Below are positions 37,310 through 45,936 of a DNA stretch of 64,000 bases, in pieces. Below the pieces are notes generated by a model, which saw only the letters and a list, made by a program, of their open reading frames with translations, ran no database searches and had not been told where the DNA came from. Position numbers and translations under genes: made by a program. Every line of letters starts with the position of its first letter. Within the stretch, counting starts at the first letter, position 1. The stretch is from NCBI RefSeq assembly GCF_036327415.1, contig NZ_CP123961.1:310001-374000 (forward strand), in the 5' to 3' direction. The DNA comes from Bartonella grahamii subsp. shimonis. GTDB lineage: Bacteria > Pseudomonadota > Alphaproteobacteria > Rhizobiales > Rhizobiaceae.

Positions 37310-37660
37310 TGATAATTAATTATTTTGTACCTTATATTAGAACCACAAATATTATAAGATTCTCTCATTTTAAATCTGTATTTGTTGAATCAATAAAAAT
37401 CAGTCTCTTGCACGTCACAAGGTGAATAAACATGTAGATAAAATAATTAAAACAAAGAATAAAAATTCCTCCTATGAGTCCTTTCAAGAGCCAAGAGTTA
37501 TCATAACATTGACGCTAAAAAGTGTATGATATACCCTCGTGCACCTACCTTTATAAGCATAAAGATAGTGGTACAATGGATTTCATGGGAGATTGACCAT
37601 TATACATCCCTCACGGACACTATTATAAATTGGTTAGATGTATTGAGATATGTTTTTTAA
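37310..37660 (+). repeat. Composite repeat, copy G (modules 2 and 3)
   Basis: Landmarks: GATTCTCTCATTTTAAATCT, TTGTTGAATCAATAAAAAT, TTGCACGTCACAAGG, CATAAAGATAGTGGTACAAT, then module 3 (ACCATTATACATCCCTCACG, ATTATAAATTGG, TTTTTTAAAACAAAACCA). Module 3 runs past 37650, so an ATG at 37650 falls inside the repeat. Confidence 0.65.
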
Positions 37661-37685
37661 AACAAAACCACGGTTGATGATTAAC

Positions 37686-38747
37686 ATGAAAATAAAGCGC
37701 ATCCCTCTTACGCTTATTACTGGTTTTTTAGGCTCTGGTAAAACAACTTTGCTCAACCGTATGCTACAAGACCCTCTCTTAGCAGAATGTGCTGTTATCA
37801 TCAATGAATTCGGCGAAATTAGTATTGACCACCTTCTGGTTGAAAAAACGACAGAAGGAATTATTGAGCTTGCCAATGGTTGCTTATGTTGCAATTTACG
37901 CAGTGATCTCATCGAAACATTAATTGATTTAATAAATCGCGTTCAGACAGGACAGATCAAACAATTCCATCACATTATCATTGAAACCACAGGGATGGCT
38001 GATCCCGCTCCTATTTTACAAATACTTTTAAGCCACCCGTTGTTTATTCAAACATTGTCCATAAATGCTGTTCTTACAACATTTGATACATTAAGCACAC
38101 TTTCCATATGTGAGCGCTATCCTGAAATATATAAACAATTAATATTTGCCGATAAAATTATTCTCACCAAAACAGATCTTATGGCTCAACAAACGCTTTC
38201 AGATACGCTCCTTAACACACTAAAAACGATTAATCCTACAGCACAAATCATTGACGCCCATTCTAAAGGCTTCTGTTCAAATTTATTAATAAATAACACA
38301 TTATGGAATGAAAAAGGAGAAAATATAAAACTTAAACAAAATCTTACAACTATCCCACATGATCATTCCCCCCATAAAACCATTCGTACCTTTTCACTAA
38401 ACTGTGAGCATCCTGTTGATTACGCCACAATCGAAGCTTTTTTAGATCTCCTACAAGAACGTTATGGTACAAAATTACTACGTATTAAAGCAATTATCGC
38501 TTTGCGTGATGACCCTTATCGCCCACTTGTATTACATGGCGTACAAACATTTTTTCATCCTCCCATAAGATTACCAGCATGGCCAAAAGGAATAAAACAA
38601 ACACGTTTTGTCATCATTGCCGATGGTGTTGAAAAAGAAGCAATACAAAAGCTTCTCAATGCTTTTTTTAATAAACCAGCAATAGATACTGCAGACAAAA
38701 CAGCTCTCTTAAAAAATCCTCTGGTCATTCCAGGAATAAAATTTTAA
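37686..38747 (+). CDS. CobW/COG0523 family GTPase (metallochaperone)
   Basis: The product is 353 residues. It is a G3E-class GTPase; relatives deliver zinc or cobalt. Motifs: Walker A GFLGSGKTT, the metal-binding CxCC in ELANGCLCCNLRSDL, IIETTGMADP (Walker B region), LTKTDL (guanine specificity) and a CobW_C domain from about residue 235. The histidine-rich insert usual in the middle is small here (PHDHSPH). The ATG at 37686 (MKIKRIPLTLITG) is preferred because relatives start a few residues before this strand and the upstream ATG at 37650 lies in repeat DNA. No Zur-type site was recognised upstream. Confidence 0.9.
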   Translation: MKIKRIPLTLITGFLGSGKTTLLNRMLQDPLLAECAVIINEFGEISIDHLLVEKTTEGIIELANGCLCCNLRSDLIETLIDLINRVQTGQIKQFHHIIIETTGMADPAPILQILLSHPLFIQTLSINAVLTTFDTLSTLSICERYPEIYKQLIFADKIILTKTDLMAQQTLSDTLLNTLKTINPTAQIIDAHSKGFCSNLLINNTLWNEKGENIKLKQNLTTIPHDHSPHKTIRTFSLNCEHPVDYATIEAFLDLLQERYGTKLLRIKAIIALRDDPYRPLVLHGVQTFFHPPIRLPAWPKGIKQTRFVIIADGVEKEAIQKLLNAFFNKPAIDTADKTALLKNPLVIPGIKF

Positions 38748-38814
38748 TTTTTTCTCCCCTTCAATGATATAGCATTAAATTCATAGGTACCACCATCTTT
38801 ATGCTTTTAAAGGA

Positions 38815-39060
38815 GCAAACCGGCACCATAACACACTTTGCTAATCCCCAATGTTAAACAGCTCTTGGCACTTTAGATGGTTCATAAAAAACGTTTTAGT
38901 CTTTTCTTGCACAGTTTTACCCCACGCACCTATCCCCGCTTGTAATATGCAAACAAATGGTTTTAATTGATTCAACATGGAACAGATTTTAAATGAGAGA
39001 ATTTTACGGTATTCAGGGTCCTAATTCAAGTTGAATAATACTAAATTATATTTATAATCA
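38815..39060 (-). repeat. Composite repeat, copy H (reverse orientation)
   Basis: Reversed landmarks: CTCTTGGCACTTTAGATGGTTC, CCTATCCCCGCTTGTAATATG, TTTTAATTGATTCAACATGG, TTCAAGTTGAATAATA. It is the mirror image of copy F. Confidence 0.7.
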
Positions 39061-39177
39061 ATATGTTAGAAATTTATAAAAACCTTTCATAAATATCCTA
39101 TTCAAGTTTATTCACATGATGGAATAAAAAATAAGAAAGTACGCATTTTTAACAATGCTTTCTACACAATAATACCT

Positions 39178-39330
39178 CAATACCTCCCATAAAATTATTC
39201 GTACTTTTTCACTGAACGACAAAATCCCTATAGACTACCACAATTGAAACTTTTTAGCTCTCTTACAAAACCGTATGACACAAAATGACTACGTATTAAA
39301 AAACTCCAGCATTAACATATCACCCTTATC
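39178..39330 (+). pseudogene. Degenerate direct copy of an internal CobW gene segment
   Basis: Aligns with about 38370-38520 of the CobW gene: CCATAAAATTATTCGTACTT versus CCATAAAACCATTCGTACCT, then CCACAATTGAAACTTTTTAG versus CCACAATCGAAGCTTTTTTA, then CTACGTATTAAAAAACTCCA versus CTACGTATTAAAGCAATTAT. It has internal deletions and stop codons. Same orientation, about 430 bp after the CobW stop. Confidence 0.85.
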
Positions 39331-39539
39331 TATAAAATAGTCCCTACTCACACAAAATAGAACATCATTGTATCGCGAATTCACGCTCTCGTTTAAAAAC
39401 ACCGTCTCTCAATACGCGTCATCCCTATTTCAAGACGCTACCTATAAATAATATAATACAAAATTCTCCATAAAATGCATAAGCCCCATTCTCCATCTTT
39501 ACTCTATAAATATACAAGCTGGTAGCCCCATACTCTTGC

Positions 39540-39782
39540 CATTTGAAAATATTTTGGAAAAACTTGGCACTTTAGAGTACTCATGAAAAGAGTATCTGTA
39601 CTTCTTTTTTTAAGAATTTTATTCACATGCCAATCCAATTTTATGATGTGCAAAAAATAGTTTCAATTGATTCATCATAAACAGATTTTAAGATAAAAGG
39701 ATCTTATGATATTGAGTCCCTCAATTCAAACTGAAAAATGATAGATTATCATTATAAATCAAATTTTTATGATAAAAATTTT
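39540..39782 (-). repeat. Composite repeat, copy I (reverse orientation)
   Basis: Reversed landmarks: CTTGGCACTTTAGAGTACTC, TTTTATGATGTGCAAAAAAT, GTTTCAATTGATTCATCATA, TCAATTCAAACTGAAAAATG. More diverged than copy H. The stretch 39330-39540 shows nothing else. Confidence 0.6.
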
Positions 39783-39784
39783 TA

Positions 39785-40070
39785 ATACTCATCAATCTGT
39801 AATCAGATTGTTTTCTCTCTAAATGCGCTTCATCTGCGAACCACGTCATGTGATTCATTTCACAAACCGATTGGACAAATTCTTGGTTCTAAAATATTCT
39901 GCTCAACTCTATGATTTACTCCAGCTAATTGAAATAAAAACTCCTGTTGAAGCAAAAAACCAAAATCAGACAGAGGCAATATCGCATTTTAAAATGTGTG
40001 AATGTATCTTATATAACAGCACTACAAGACAATATTTTACAGCATGAAAGAATAAAACTCTTTGAAAGAA
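39785..40070 (+). repeat. Composite repeat, variant form
   Basis: Module 1 (CAATCTGTAATCAGATTGTT, CATGTGATTCATTTCACA) plus a variant tail (AAAATGTGTGAATGTATCTT, ATATAACAGCACTACAAGAC) resembling 17121-17400. A 74-codon open frame here (39823-40047) is repeat sequence, not a gene. Confidence 0.5.
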
Positions 40071-40111
40071 ATAAAAAGAGAGGTGCATTTTATATTAACT
40101 TACTCTTCATT

Positions 40112-40342
40112 AAAAACGAAGATTGACACTAGTGCCGATGTGCAAACAATCCAATTTCTTTGAGAAAATTCCTCTTGGCTTCCCACTTCATCTGATTTAC
40201 TCACATAAGGCTCTATGAAAAAAATCTGCGCTTTAAAAGATTGACTACTCACTTAAACACCTTATGCGTAAAGTTTTTGCATATCCTGTACCGCCTTTAT
40301 AAGTGATAGTGTTTACGGTGCAGCAGGATTCAATAACACTCA
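40112..40342 (+). repeat. Composite repeat, short form (modules 1 and 4)
   Basis: Module 1: AACGAAGATTGACACTAG, GTGCAAACAATCCAATTTC, TTGGCTTCCCACTTCATC. Module 4: TTATGCGTAAAGTTTTTGCA, GATAGTGTTTACGGTGCAGC, AGGATTCAATAA. Modules 2 and 3 are missing. It abuts the 3' end of the L,D-transpeptidase gene. Confidence 0.65.
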
Positions 40343-41089
40343 CTGCATTAGAGAAACTGAAGTTTTATCAATATCGCGATTAAAAACGTAACGTTTTCCA
40401 TAAACTTCAACAGTTGGAGGTTGACGATTTTTTTCAAAAAAATCATAACCTTTTTTAAGCATAACCCAGAACTGATAATGAGGATCCTTGCTATGACGTG
40501 ACATATTATCCTCGGTCATGCGGAAAGGAAAAGCCTGCAACTGAAACTCTCTTTGTCCTCCTTTAAAAGCATCCCGTGCAAACGCATAAATCTGAGCCAT
40601 GTTCTTATCACTCATAGAATAACAACCTGCGGAAAAACAAGAACCATGCACCATAAGATTGCTTCCTGTACGACCATTTTCCTGATCATAAAGGTTAGGA
40701 AATCCTATATTAAAAGAAAGATAATATTTTGAATAAGGATTCATTTGGTTTGCGCTAATAGTATAAAAACCCTCCGGTGTCTGAAGATCCCCTTCTTTAT
40801 ATTTAGGGCCAAGTTTACCAGACCATTTGCAAATGCCATAGCGAGCAACCAAGATAAAAGGCCCTGAACGAGATTGCTTCCAAACTTCAGCAAGATTTTC
40901 TTCCTTGAAAAATCGCATTACAATTGGTGCATAAGGATCAATATCGTACAAAGCCATTCTATTCTGGATTTCTTGCGGCAACGGCTGCTCAACTTTAGCA
41001 CGAATAGAACCTGGTAATCTTCCTTCACATGCCGTCAATATTCCCATTACAAAAAACACACACACAGCGAAGAATCTGCTAAATGTCAT
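40340..41089 (-). CDS. L,D-transpeptidase family lipoprotein (YkuD domain)
   Basis: The product is 249 residues. A lipoprotein signal ends in LTAC with Cys21. The YkuD catalytic motif MVHGSCFSAGCYSMSD supplies His, the Ser/Cys pair and the nucleophilic Cys; GDLQTPEGFYTISANQMNP is the conserved strand before it. Such enzymes make 3-3 peptidoglycan crosslinks or tether proteins, or act as murein amidases (DpaA type). The ATG at 41089 puts the signal peptide at the N-terminus; a longer frame from 41119 would not. It lies 40 bp downstream of accA, on the same strand. Confidence 0.88.
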   Translation of the reverse strand: MTFSRFFAVCVFFVMGILTACEGRLPGSIRAKVEQPLPQEIQNRMALYDIDPYAPIVMRFFKEENLAEVWKQSRSGPFILVARYGICKWSGKLGPKYKEGDLQTPEGFYTISANQMNPYSKYYLSFNIGFPNLYDQENGRTGSNLMVHGSCFSAGCYSMSDKNMAQIYAFARDAFKGGQREFQLQAFPFRMTEDNMSRHSKDPHYQFWVMLKKGYDFFEKNRQPPTVEVYGKRYVFNRDIDKTSVSLMQ

Positions 41090-41129
41090 CGAATAAAACT
41101 CCAATCCAACACCCCTCACAAAAAATAAC

Positions 41130-42086
41130 CTATGTTAGAGATCGACCAATTTGAAGGTATTTTTCCCTTCGCTCTTGTTTAAGAGCTTCACCATCTTTTC
41201 CAGCCATAGCTTTTAAAGCTTCTGAAATAATATCACCCGTTGCATCAATGACAATCTCTTTGCCACGATGTGCTCCCCCTAAAGGTTCTGAAATAATGCC
41301 ATCAATAATCTTTAAGCGATACAAATCTTGAGCGGTAATACGCATATTCATTGCAGCATCTTTTGCACGAGCTGGATCACGCCACAAGATAGAAGCTGCT
41401 CCTTCTGGTGAAATAACAGAGTAAATTGCGTGCTCCAACATATAAACTTTGTTGGCAGCCGCGATTGCTATCGCTCCTCCAGAACCGCCTTCTCCAATAA
41501 CAACGGAAACCACAGGAACTTTCAAACGCAAAGTTGCAGCTGTTGATTGAGCAATTGCTTCCGCTTGACCACGTTCTTCAGCGCTTACCCCAGGATAAGC
41601 ACCTGCTGTATCAATAAAAGTGAGGAGTGGCAAACCAAAGCGGTCAGCCATTTCCATAATGCGTACAGCTTTACGATATCCTTCTGGACGTGCAGAACCA
41701 AAATTATAGCGCAAACGTGTTTGCGTATCGTGACCTTTCTCTTGACCAATAAAAGCAACGGCCTCACCTTTAAAACGTGCAAACCCAGCTTGAATAGCCT
41801 CATCTTCAGCAAACTTGCGATCTCCTGCTAAAGGAGTCACATCACTCAATAGACGTTTAGAATAGTCCATAAAATGGGGACGATCAGGATGACGAGCGAC
41901 TTGTGTTTTTTGCCACGGCGATAATTTTTTATAAATATCGTGCAACGCTGTTTGAGATCGCGCTTCAAGACGAGCAATCTCATCGCTCATATCAAGACTG
42001 CCTTTTTCCTGAGAAATTTTTTTTAATTCAAGAATTTTCCCATCAAGATCAGCAACAGGTTTTTCAAAATCAAGATAATTATACAT
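41130..42086 (-). CDS. accA: Acetyl-CoA carboxylase carboxyltransferase subunit alpha
   Basis: The product is 318 residues. With AccD it moves the carboxyl group from biotin to acetyl-CoA, giving malonyl-CoA for fatty acid synthesis. The crotonase-like carboxyltransferase fold shows GDRKFAEDEAIQAGFARF, FIDTAGAYPGVSAEERGQAEAIA and GEGGSGGAIAIAAANKVYMLEHAIYSVISPEGAASILWRD. The start MYNYLDFEKPV at 42086 matches the family N-terminus; an ATG eight codons upstream (42110) does not. It may be co-transcribed with xerD (78 bp upstream). Confidence 0.96.
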   Translation of the reverse strand: MYNYLDFEKPVADLDGKILELKKISQEKGSLDMSDEIARLEARSQTALHDIYKKLSPWQKTQVARHPDRPHFMDYSKRLLSDVTPLAGDRKFAEDEAIQAGFARFKGEAVAFIGQEKGHDTQTRLRYNFGSARPEGYRKAVRIMEMADRFGLPLLTFIDTAGAYPGVSAEERGQAEAIAQSTAATLRLKVPVVSVVIGEGGSGGAIAIAAANKVYMLEHAIYSVISPEGAASILWRDPARAKDAAMNMRITAQDLYRLKIIDGIISEPLGGAHRGKEIVIDATGDIISEALKAMAGKDGEALKQERREKYLQIGRSLT

Positions 42087-42164
42087 TTGTACCAACTCAT
42101 TCAGTGTCACTTATACACTTATAATTTGCTTTATAAAGTCTTTTTCAAAAACATCACCTTTTCT

Positions 42165-43103
42165 TTAACGAGCCTTTTGTTCATCGGCAAGTGGATGATG
42201 CTCATTGACTAAACGATAAAGTCCCTCTTCCAACACATGGGTATAAATCTGAGTGGTAGCAATATCAGAGTGACCTAACAAATGTTGAACTGCGCGCAAA
42301 TCAGCACCATTTTGCAAAAGATGACTAGCAAAAGCATGGCGCAACACATGGGGAGAAAAGTTATCACTTTCTATCCCTGCTCTTCTAGCGAGATTTTTTA
42401 ACTCCCGTGCAACGACTTGACGAGCAATATATCCTGTCTCGGAATGCGCAGGAAAAAGATAAGGACTTGCAGCATCCTTTCCCTGATCACGCAAATTTAA
42501 CCACTGTGAAAGAACTTGGCGTGCTTTTTTTGATAAGAGCACCATTCGTTCTTTTTTTCCCTTACCACAAACCAAAACGCTGTACTCCTTCCTTCGAACA
42601 GACTGAACCGGCAGACTCACCAACTCACTAATACGCAACCCTGTTGCATAAAGCATTTCACTCAATAGCTGAAGACGCAATGCGCGCAGATAATCCTTAG
42701 ATCCATAATCTGCTTGATTAACCTCCAACTGCGCCAAATCAAGCAACTTTGTCACCGCATCTTCACCAATAATTTTCGGCAAAGGGCGCCCCTGACGAGG
42801 TGCATCAATATCATGAGAGGGATCATCTGCTCTCAACCCTTCAGCATAAAGGAATTGATAAAACTGACGCAAAGTCGATAAACGGCGCGCTTGCGACGAT
42901 GCTGCAAAACCAAAAGTATGCATAAGCGACAAAAGAGCAATTAAATCTTCTTTTTGTGCTGAAAAAAGCGAAACAGAGTGTGAAGACAATTCGTCTTGTG
43001 CCCACTGCAAATCATGCTGATAAGCCGCAAGCGTATGAGGTGAAGCCCCTCTCTCCGCGCTCATCATCTCAAGAAAATGATCTATCACAGCGCCACTTTT
43101 CAT
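42165..43103 (-). CDS. xerD: Tyrosine recombinase XerD
   Basis: The product is 312 residues. With XerC it resolves chromosome dimers at dif. The SAM-like N-domain begins IDHFLEMMSAERGASPHTLAAY; the catalytic domain has Arg in ATGLRISELV, the His-x-x-Arg block HVLRHAFASHLLQNGADLRAVQHLLGH and the nucleophile Tyr in TTQIYTHV. The ATG at 43103 follows the stop of the small membrane protein gene by one base (TGAAATG), which argues for translational coupling and against longer forms beginning at 43154. Confidence 0.95.
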   Translation of the reverse strand: MKSGAVIDHFLEMMSAERGASPHTLAAYQHDLQWAQDELSSHSVSLFSAQKEDLIALLSLMHTFGFAASSQARRLSTLRQFYQFLYAEGLRADDPSHDIDAPRQGRPLPKIIGEDAVTKLLDLAQLEVNQADYGSKDYLRALRLQLLSEMLYATGLRISELVSLPVQSVRRKEYSVLVCGKGKKERMVLLSKKARQVLSQWLNLRDQGKDAASPYLFPAHSETGYIARQVVARELKNLARRAGIESDNFSPHVLRHAFASHLLQNGADLRAVQHLLGHSDIATTQIYTHVLEEGLYRLVNEHHPLADEQKAR

Positions 43104-43104
43104 T

Positions 43105-43266
43105 TCATTGATTCGCTTCCGTAGAAAGATTCCATGAATCCAAGGGGACATCAATGTACATATCCACAGTTACTGGTTCAACCCAAACCACAAGAGCCCC
43201 CATTATAATGAAAAGGACAGAAAGCAAAATGAAAAGAATCATCAAAAATCTGGTCAATGTTGGCAT
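43105..43266 (-). CDS. Small inner-membrane protein, 53 residues
   Basis: Read directly on the minus strand: it begins MPTLTRFLMILFILLSVLFI and continues IMGALVVWVEPVTVDMYIDV. One membrane helix (about residues 6-29) is followed by a short extracytoplasmic tail ending NLSTEANQ. Small proteins of this build lie between aroK and xerD in other rhizobia; the function is unknown. Its stop is one base from the xerD start, and it is divergent from aroK across 73 bp. It is easily missed because of its length. Confidence 0.75.
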   Translation of the reverse strand: MPTLTRFLMILFILLSVLFIIMGALVVWVEPVTVDMYIDVPLDSWNLSTEANQ

Positions 43267-43339
43267 AAGACAATAACCTACCCAAAAATATTCTATCTCG
43301 TATTATGCCTCACAAAGATTAACAGGAATTGACTTTAAG

Positions 43340-43996
43340 ATGGATAAATGCCGAAATAAAGTTATGAAAAGCAATCGACCAAAACGCGTCCCCATAACAC
43401 AAATAAAGAATCAGCTCTTATCATCCCTTGATAAAAGAGCTCTTGTCCTTGTTGGTCTTATGGGGGCAGGCAAATCAGTGATCGGAAAACGCGTCGCCAC
43501 CATGCTCCGTTTACCCTTTTATGATTCTGACAAAGAAATTGAAAAAGCTGCACAAATGAAAATCACAGAACTTTTTAAAATTTATGGTGAATCAGAATTC
43601 CGCGCTCTTGAACAGCGTGTTATTTTAAACCTCATGAAAAAAAGTCCTCTTGTTTTAGCAACAGGTGGTGGTGCCTACATGAACGAAAATATTCGTAAAG
43701 CCATTCATCAAAATGGTATATCCGTATGGCTAAAAGTTGATCTTGATATCCTCATGCAACGTGTCTTAAAGCACCCAACACGACCACTCCTTCAAACAGT
43801 CAATCCTAAAGAAACCATGCAAAAACTCATGGAACAGCGTTATCCTATCTATGCAAAGGCAAACTTAACAATTAACAGTCATAAAGAAAGCCGTCATACC
43901 GTAGCACAAAATGTTATACGATCTGTACAGCACTACCTATACACAGAAATTAATAATAGGAACAACCAGCATGCAAACAAAGACCGTCACTGTTAA
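43340..43996 (+). CDS. aroK: Shikimate kinase
   Basis: The product is 218 residues. It phosphorylates shikimate in the chorismate pathway. Walker A GLMGAGKS is at about residues 39-46; the shikimate-binding [14 protein letters not shown] and ATGGGAYM and the lid arginine in HPTRPLL are present. The N-terminus is longer than in enteric enzymes, as in Brucella; the ATG at 43364 is a possible alternative start. It overlaps aroB by 26 bp, so translation is probably coupled. Confidence 0.95.
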   Translation: MDKCRNKVMKSNRPKRVPITQIKNQLLSSLDKRALVLVGLMGAGKSVIGKRVATMLRLPFYDSDKEIEKAAQMKITELFKIYGESEFRALEQRVILNLMKKSPLVLATGGGAYMNENIRKAIHQNGISVWLKVDLDILMQRVLKHPTRPLLQTVNPKETMQKLMEQRYPIYAKANLTINSHKESRHTVAQNVIRSVQHYLYTEINNRNNQHANKDRHC

Positions 43997-45104
43997 ACTG
44001 AACAGACACTGTTACGATATCATCATTGGTCCGGGTCTAATTGCACAAGCTGCTTCACAGATTAAACATGCTCTTAACAAAAAAGATCCTCATCCAACGC
44101 GCTTGGCACTTGTTACAGATACAAATGTTGCTTCCCTTCATTTGGAAATATTACAAGCAGAGTTAACAAAAAATAAAATTCATACTGTCCCTATTATTGT
44201 AGAAGCGGGAGAACAATCAAAATCATTTTCAACCTTGCAAGTTATCATCGATCAAATTCTTGCTGCGCGTTTAGAAAGAGGCGATTGCGTTATTGCTTTT
44301 GGCGGTGGTGTCATTGGCGATCTAGGAGGATTTGCCGCAAGCATCATACGCCGTGGTATGAACTTCATTCAAATGCCCACAACGCTTCTCGCACAAATTG
44401 ACTCCTCCGTTGGTGGAAAAACTGGAATCAACAGCCGATATGGTAAAAATCTGATTGGTACTTTTTATCAACCGCAATGCGTTATTGCTGACACATGTCT
44501 TCTTAATACCCTACCATCGCGCGAATTTCGTGCTGGTTACGCGGAAATGGTCAAATATGGACTCATTAACCAGCCTGATTTCTTTGAATGGCTTGAAAAA
44601 AATGGACAAGAAGTCTTTTCCAATGGCCCTATGCGAACAGAAGCCATTGTCCGCTCATGCCAATTTAAAGCTGATATTGTAGCGCGCGATGAACACGAAA
44701 CAGGAGAGCGCGCACTCTTAAATCTCGGCCATACATTTGGACATATGCTTGAAACAGCAACAGCCTATGACTCAAAGCGTTTAATTCACGGTGAAGCTGT
44801 AGCAATTGGAATGGTTCTAGCGCATCAATTCTCTGCTCAACTAAATTTAATAAGCCCCAAACTTACACAACGCGTTGAAGCACACTTCAAATCTATAGGA
44901 TTGCCTACACAATTAAAGAATGTCCCAGGATATCTACCAGATGCTGAAACTTTAATGACTCTCATTGCCCAAGATAAAAAAGTTTCACAAAATAATTTGA
45001 CCTTCATCTTAACACGCGGCCTTGGCCAATCATTTATTGCAAAAAATGTTTCACCAGATGCAGTTTTGACTTTTCTGAAACAAAAATTAGCAGAAATTCG
45101 TTAA
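43971..45104 (+). CDS. aroB: 3-dehydroquinate synthase
   Basis: The product is 377 residues. It makes 3-dehydroquinate from DAHP using NAD and a divalent metal. Motifs: the nucleotide-binding [38 protein letters not shown], the zinc-ligand region [12 protein letters not shown] and HGEAVAIGM. The start [10 protein letters not shown] at 43971 is chosen because the longer frame from 43911 lies wholly in aroK and has no family likeness. It is followed after 60 bp by the tRNA-Arg gene on the same strand. Confidence 0.96.
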   Translation: MQTKTVTVKLNRHCYDIIIGPGLIAQAASQIKHALNKKDPHPTRLALVTDTNVASLHLEILQAELTKNKIHTVPIIVEAGEQSKSFSTLQVIIDQILAARLERGDCVIAFGGGVIGDLGGFAASIIRRGMNFIQMPTTLLAQIDSSVGGKTGINSRYGKNLIGTFYQPQCVIADTCLLNTLPSREFRAGYAEMVKYGLINQPDFFEWLEKNGQEVFSNGPMRTEAIVRSCQFKADIVARDEHETGERALLNLGHTFGHMLETATAYDSKRLIHGEAVAIGMVLAHQFSAQLNLISPKLTQRVEAHFKSIGLPTQLKNVPGYLPDAETLMTLIAQDKKVSQNNLTFILTRGLGQSFIAKNVSPDAVLTFLKQKLAEIR

Positions 45105-45164
45105 TTCATATTGAATATAATTGATTCGTTTTTATACTTCTATTAAAGGAATAAGTACGATGAT

Positions 45165-45469
45165 GTCTGCGTAGCTCAGTAGGATAGAGCACAGGATTCC
45201 TAAAGAAATTGGGCACTTTGAGGAGAAATCCTCGAAGTGGATCTGCTCAAATTCGGGGAAAGCTTCATGGGAGACTATATGCCAATCCCGAGCCAAGTCT
45301 CTCTTCAAATGAGAGAAAGGTGTAGAGACTGAACGGGCAGCACCTAAAGAGCTAAAAGCTTCAAGGTGAAGAGACAGTCCAGACCACAAACAGCCGGATA
45401 AGGCTGGCGGTGAAAATCGAAGTGGTATGAATCCTGGGGTCGCAGGTTCGAATCCTGCCGTAGACACCA
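45165..45469 (+). tRNA. tRNA-Arg (CCU), interrupted by a group I intron
   Basis: Exon 1 is 45165-45201, ending with the anticodon CCT; exon 2 is 45430-45469 and includes CCA. Joined, they fold into a full cloverleaf of 77 nt: acceptor GTCTGCG/CGTAGAC (one G-T pair), D arm GCTC/GAGC, anticodon stem CAGGA/TCCTG with loop TTCCTAA, and T arm GCAGG/CCTGC around TTCGAAT. The intron follows U36. Unspliced, the gene would not give a functional tRNA, and simple tRNA searches may miss it. Agrobacterium has a known group I intron in the same tRNA. Confidence 0.95.
45202..45429 (+). ncRNA. Group I self-splicing intron in tRNA-Arg(CCU)
   Basis: The intron is 228 nt. Pairings seen: P2 hairpin 45214-45239; P3 CTGCTC (45243-45248) with GGGCAG (45335-45340); P6-type hairpin with arms TCTCTC and GAGAGA; P7 GACTG (45327-45331) with CAGTC (45375-45379); P8 CACCT (45341-45345) with AGGTG (45364-45368); P9 CAGCC/GGCTG. 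The last base is G (45429) and exon 1 ends in U, as group I splicing requires. No homing endonuclease frame lies inside. A minus-strand open frame over this locus is spurious. Confidence 0.92.
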
Positions 45470-45523
45470 TCGTATCAATCAAATTATTCTTTGTGCGCAA
45501 TATTAGGAATATAGGGAAGCATT

Positions 45524-45919
45524 ATGAAAAAAACTTTGCATATTTTAGGATTTTTCACCGCTTTAAGTTTATCACTCTTTAGCTCAAACAATAGCTTGGC
45601 TGGTTCTTTTATCATTGAGGTACCAGACAATCCAGAGCCAAAAACAGAAACCATTACCTACCAGTGCGATACTGGAACAAGTAAAGAGCGCGTTGAAGCA
45701 ATCTACCTCAATGCTGATAATATTTCGTTAGTTGATTTCAAATGGAAAAGCGATCGCGTCATTGCTGCAAATGTAGTCGCCGACACAGGGGAAAAATATG
45801 AAGGAAGATGGTATGTTTGGTGGAAAATGAACAGCGAAGTCACACTTTACGATCATCTTCGTGATCCAGAAAGAAAAAAACCCATCCACTGTAAAGATGA
45901 ATCAACATTGTTGTTCTAA
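45524..45919 (+). CDS. MliC-like C-type lysozyme inhibitor, copy 1 (diverged)
   Basis: The product is 131 residues with a signal peptide (cleavage near SLA-G, residue 27). The mature part resembles the MliC/PliC fold: TITYQCDTG (Cys48) near the start and IHCKDES (second Cys) at the end suggest one disulfide. The lysozyme-contact loop, SxSGAKY in the neighbour, reads ADTGEKY here, and the later W-T-K-G is WKMN, so inhibition may be lost or altered. It has no lipobox, so it is probably free in the periplasm or secreted. It is followed 17 bp later by its paralogue. Confidence 0.72.
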   Translation: MKKTLHILGFFTALSLSLFSSNNSLAGSFIIEVPDNPEPKTETITYQCDTGTSKERVEAIYLNADNISLVDFKWKSDRVIAANVVADTGEKYEGRWYVWWKMNSEVTLYDHLRDPERKKPIHCKDESTLLF

Positions 45920-45936
45920 ATAATCAGGTAAACATT

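Noticed and set aside
37650..37685. Upstream ATG (37650) as CobW start
   Set aside because: The first 12 codons lie in or next to composite-repeat module 3 and do not resemble the family N-terminus.
39823..40047. 74-codon frame beginning MRFICEPRHVIHFTN
   Set aside because: It lies wholly within a composite repeat variant, and the counterpart at 17121-17400 is not open.
45132..45500. 122-codon minus-strand open frame with STAGFEPATPGFIPLRF
   Set aside because: It lies over tRNA-Arg and its group I intron. Frames with this kind of sequence are a known artefact of tRNA genes.
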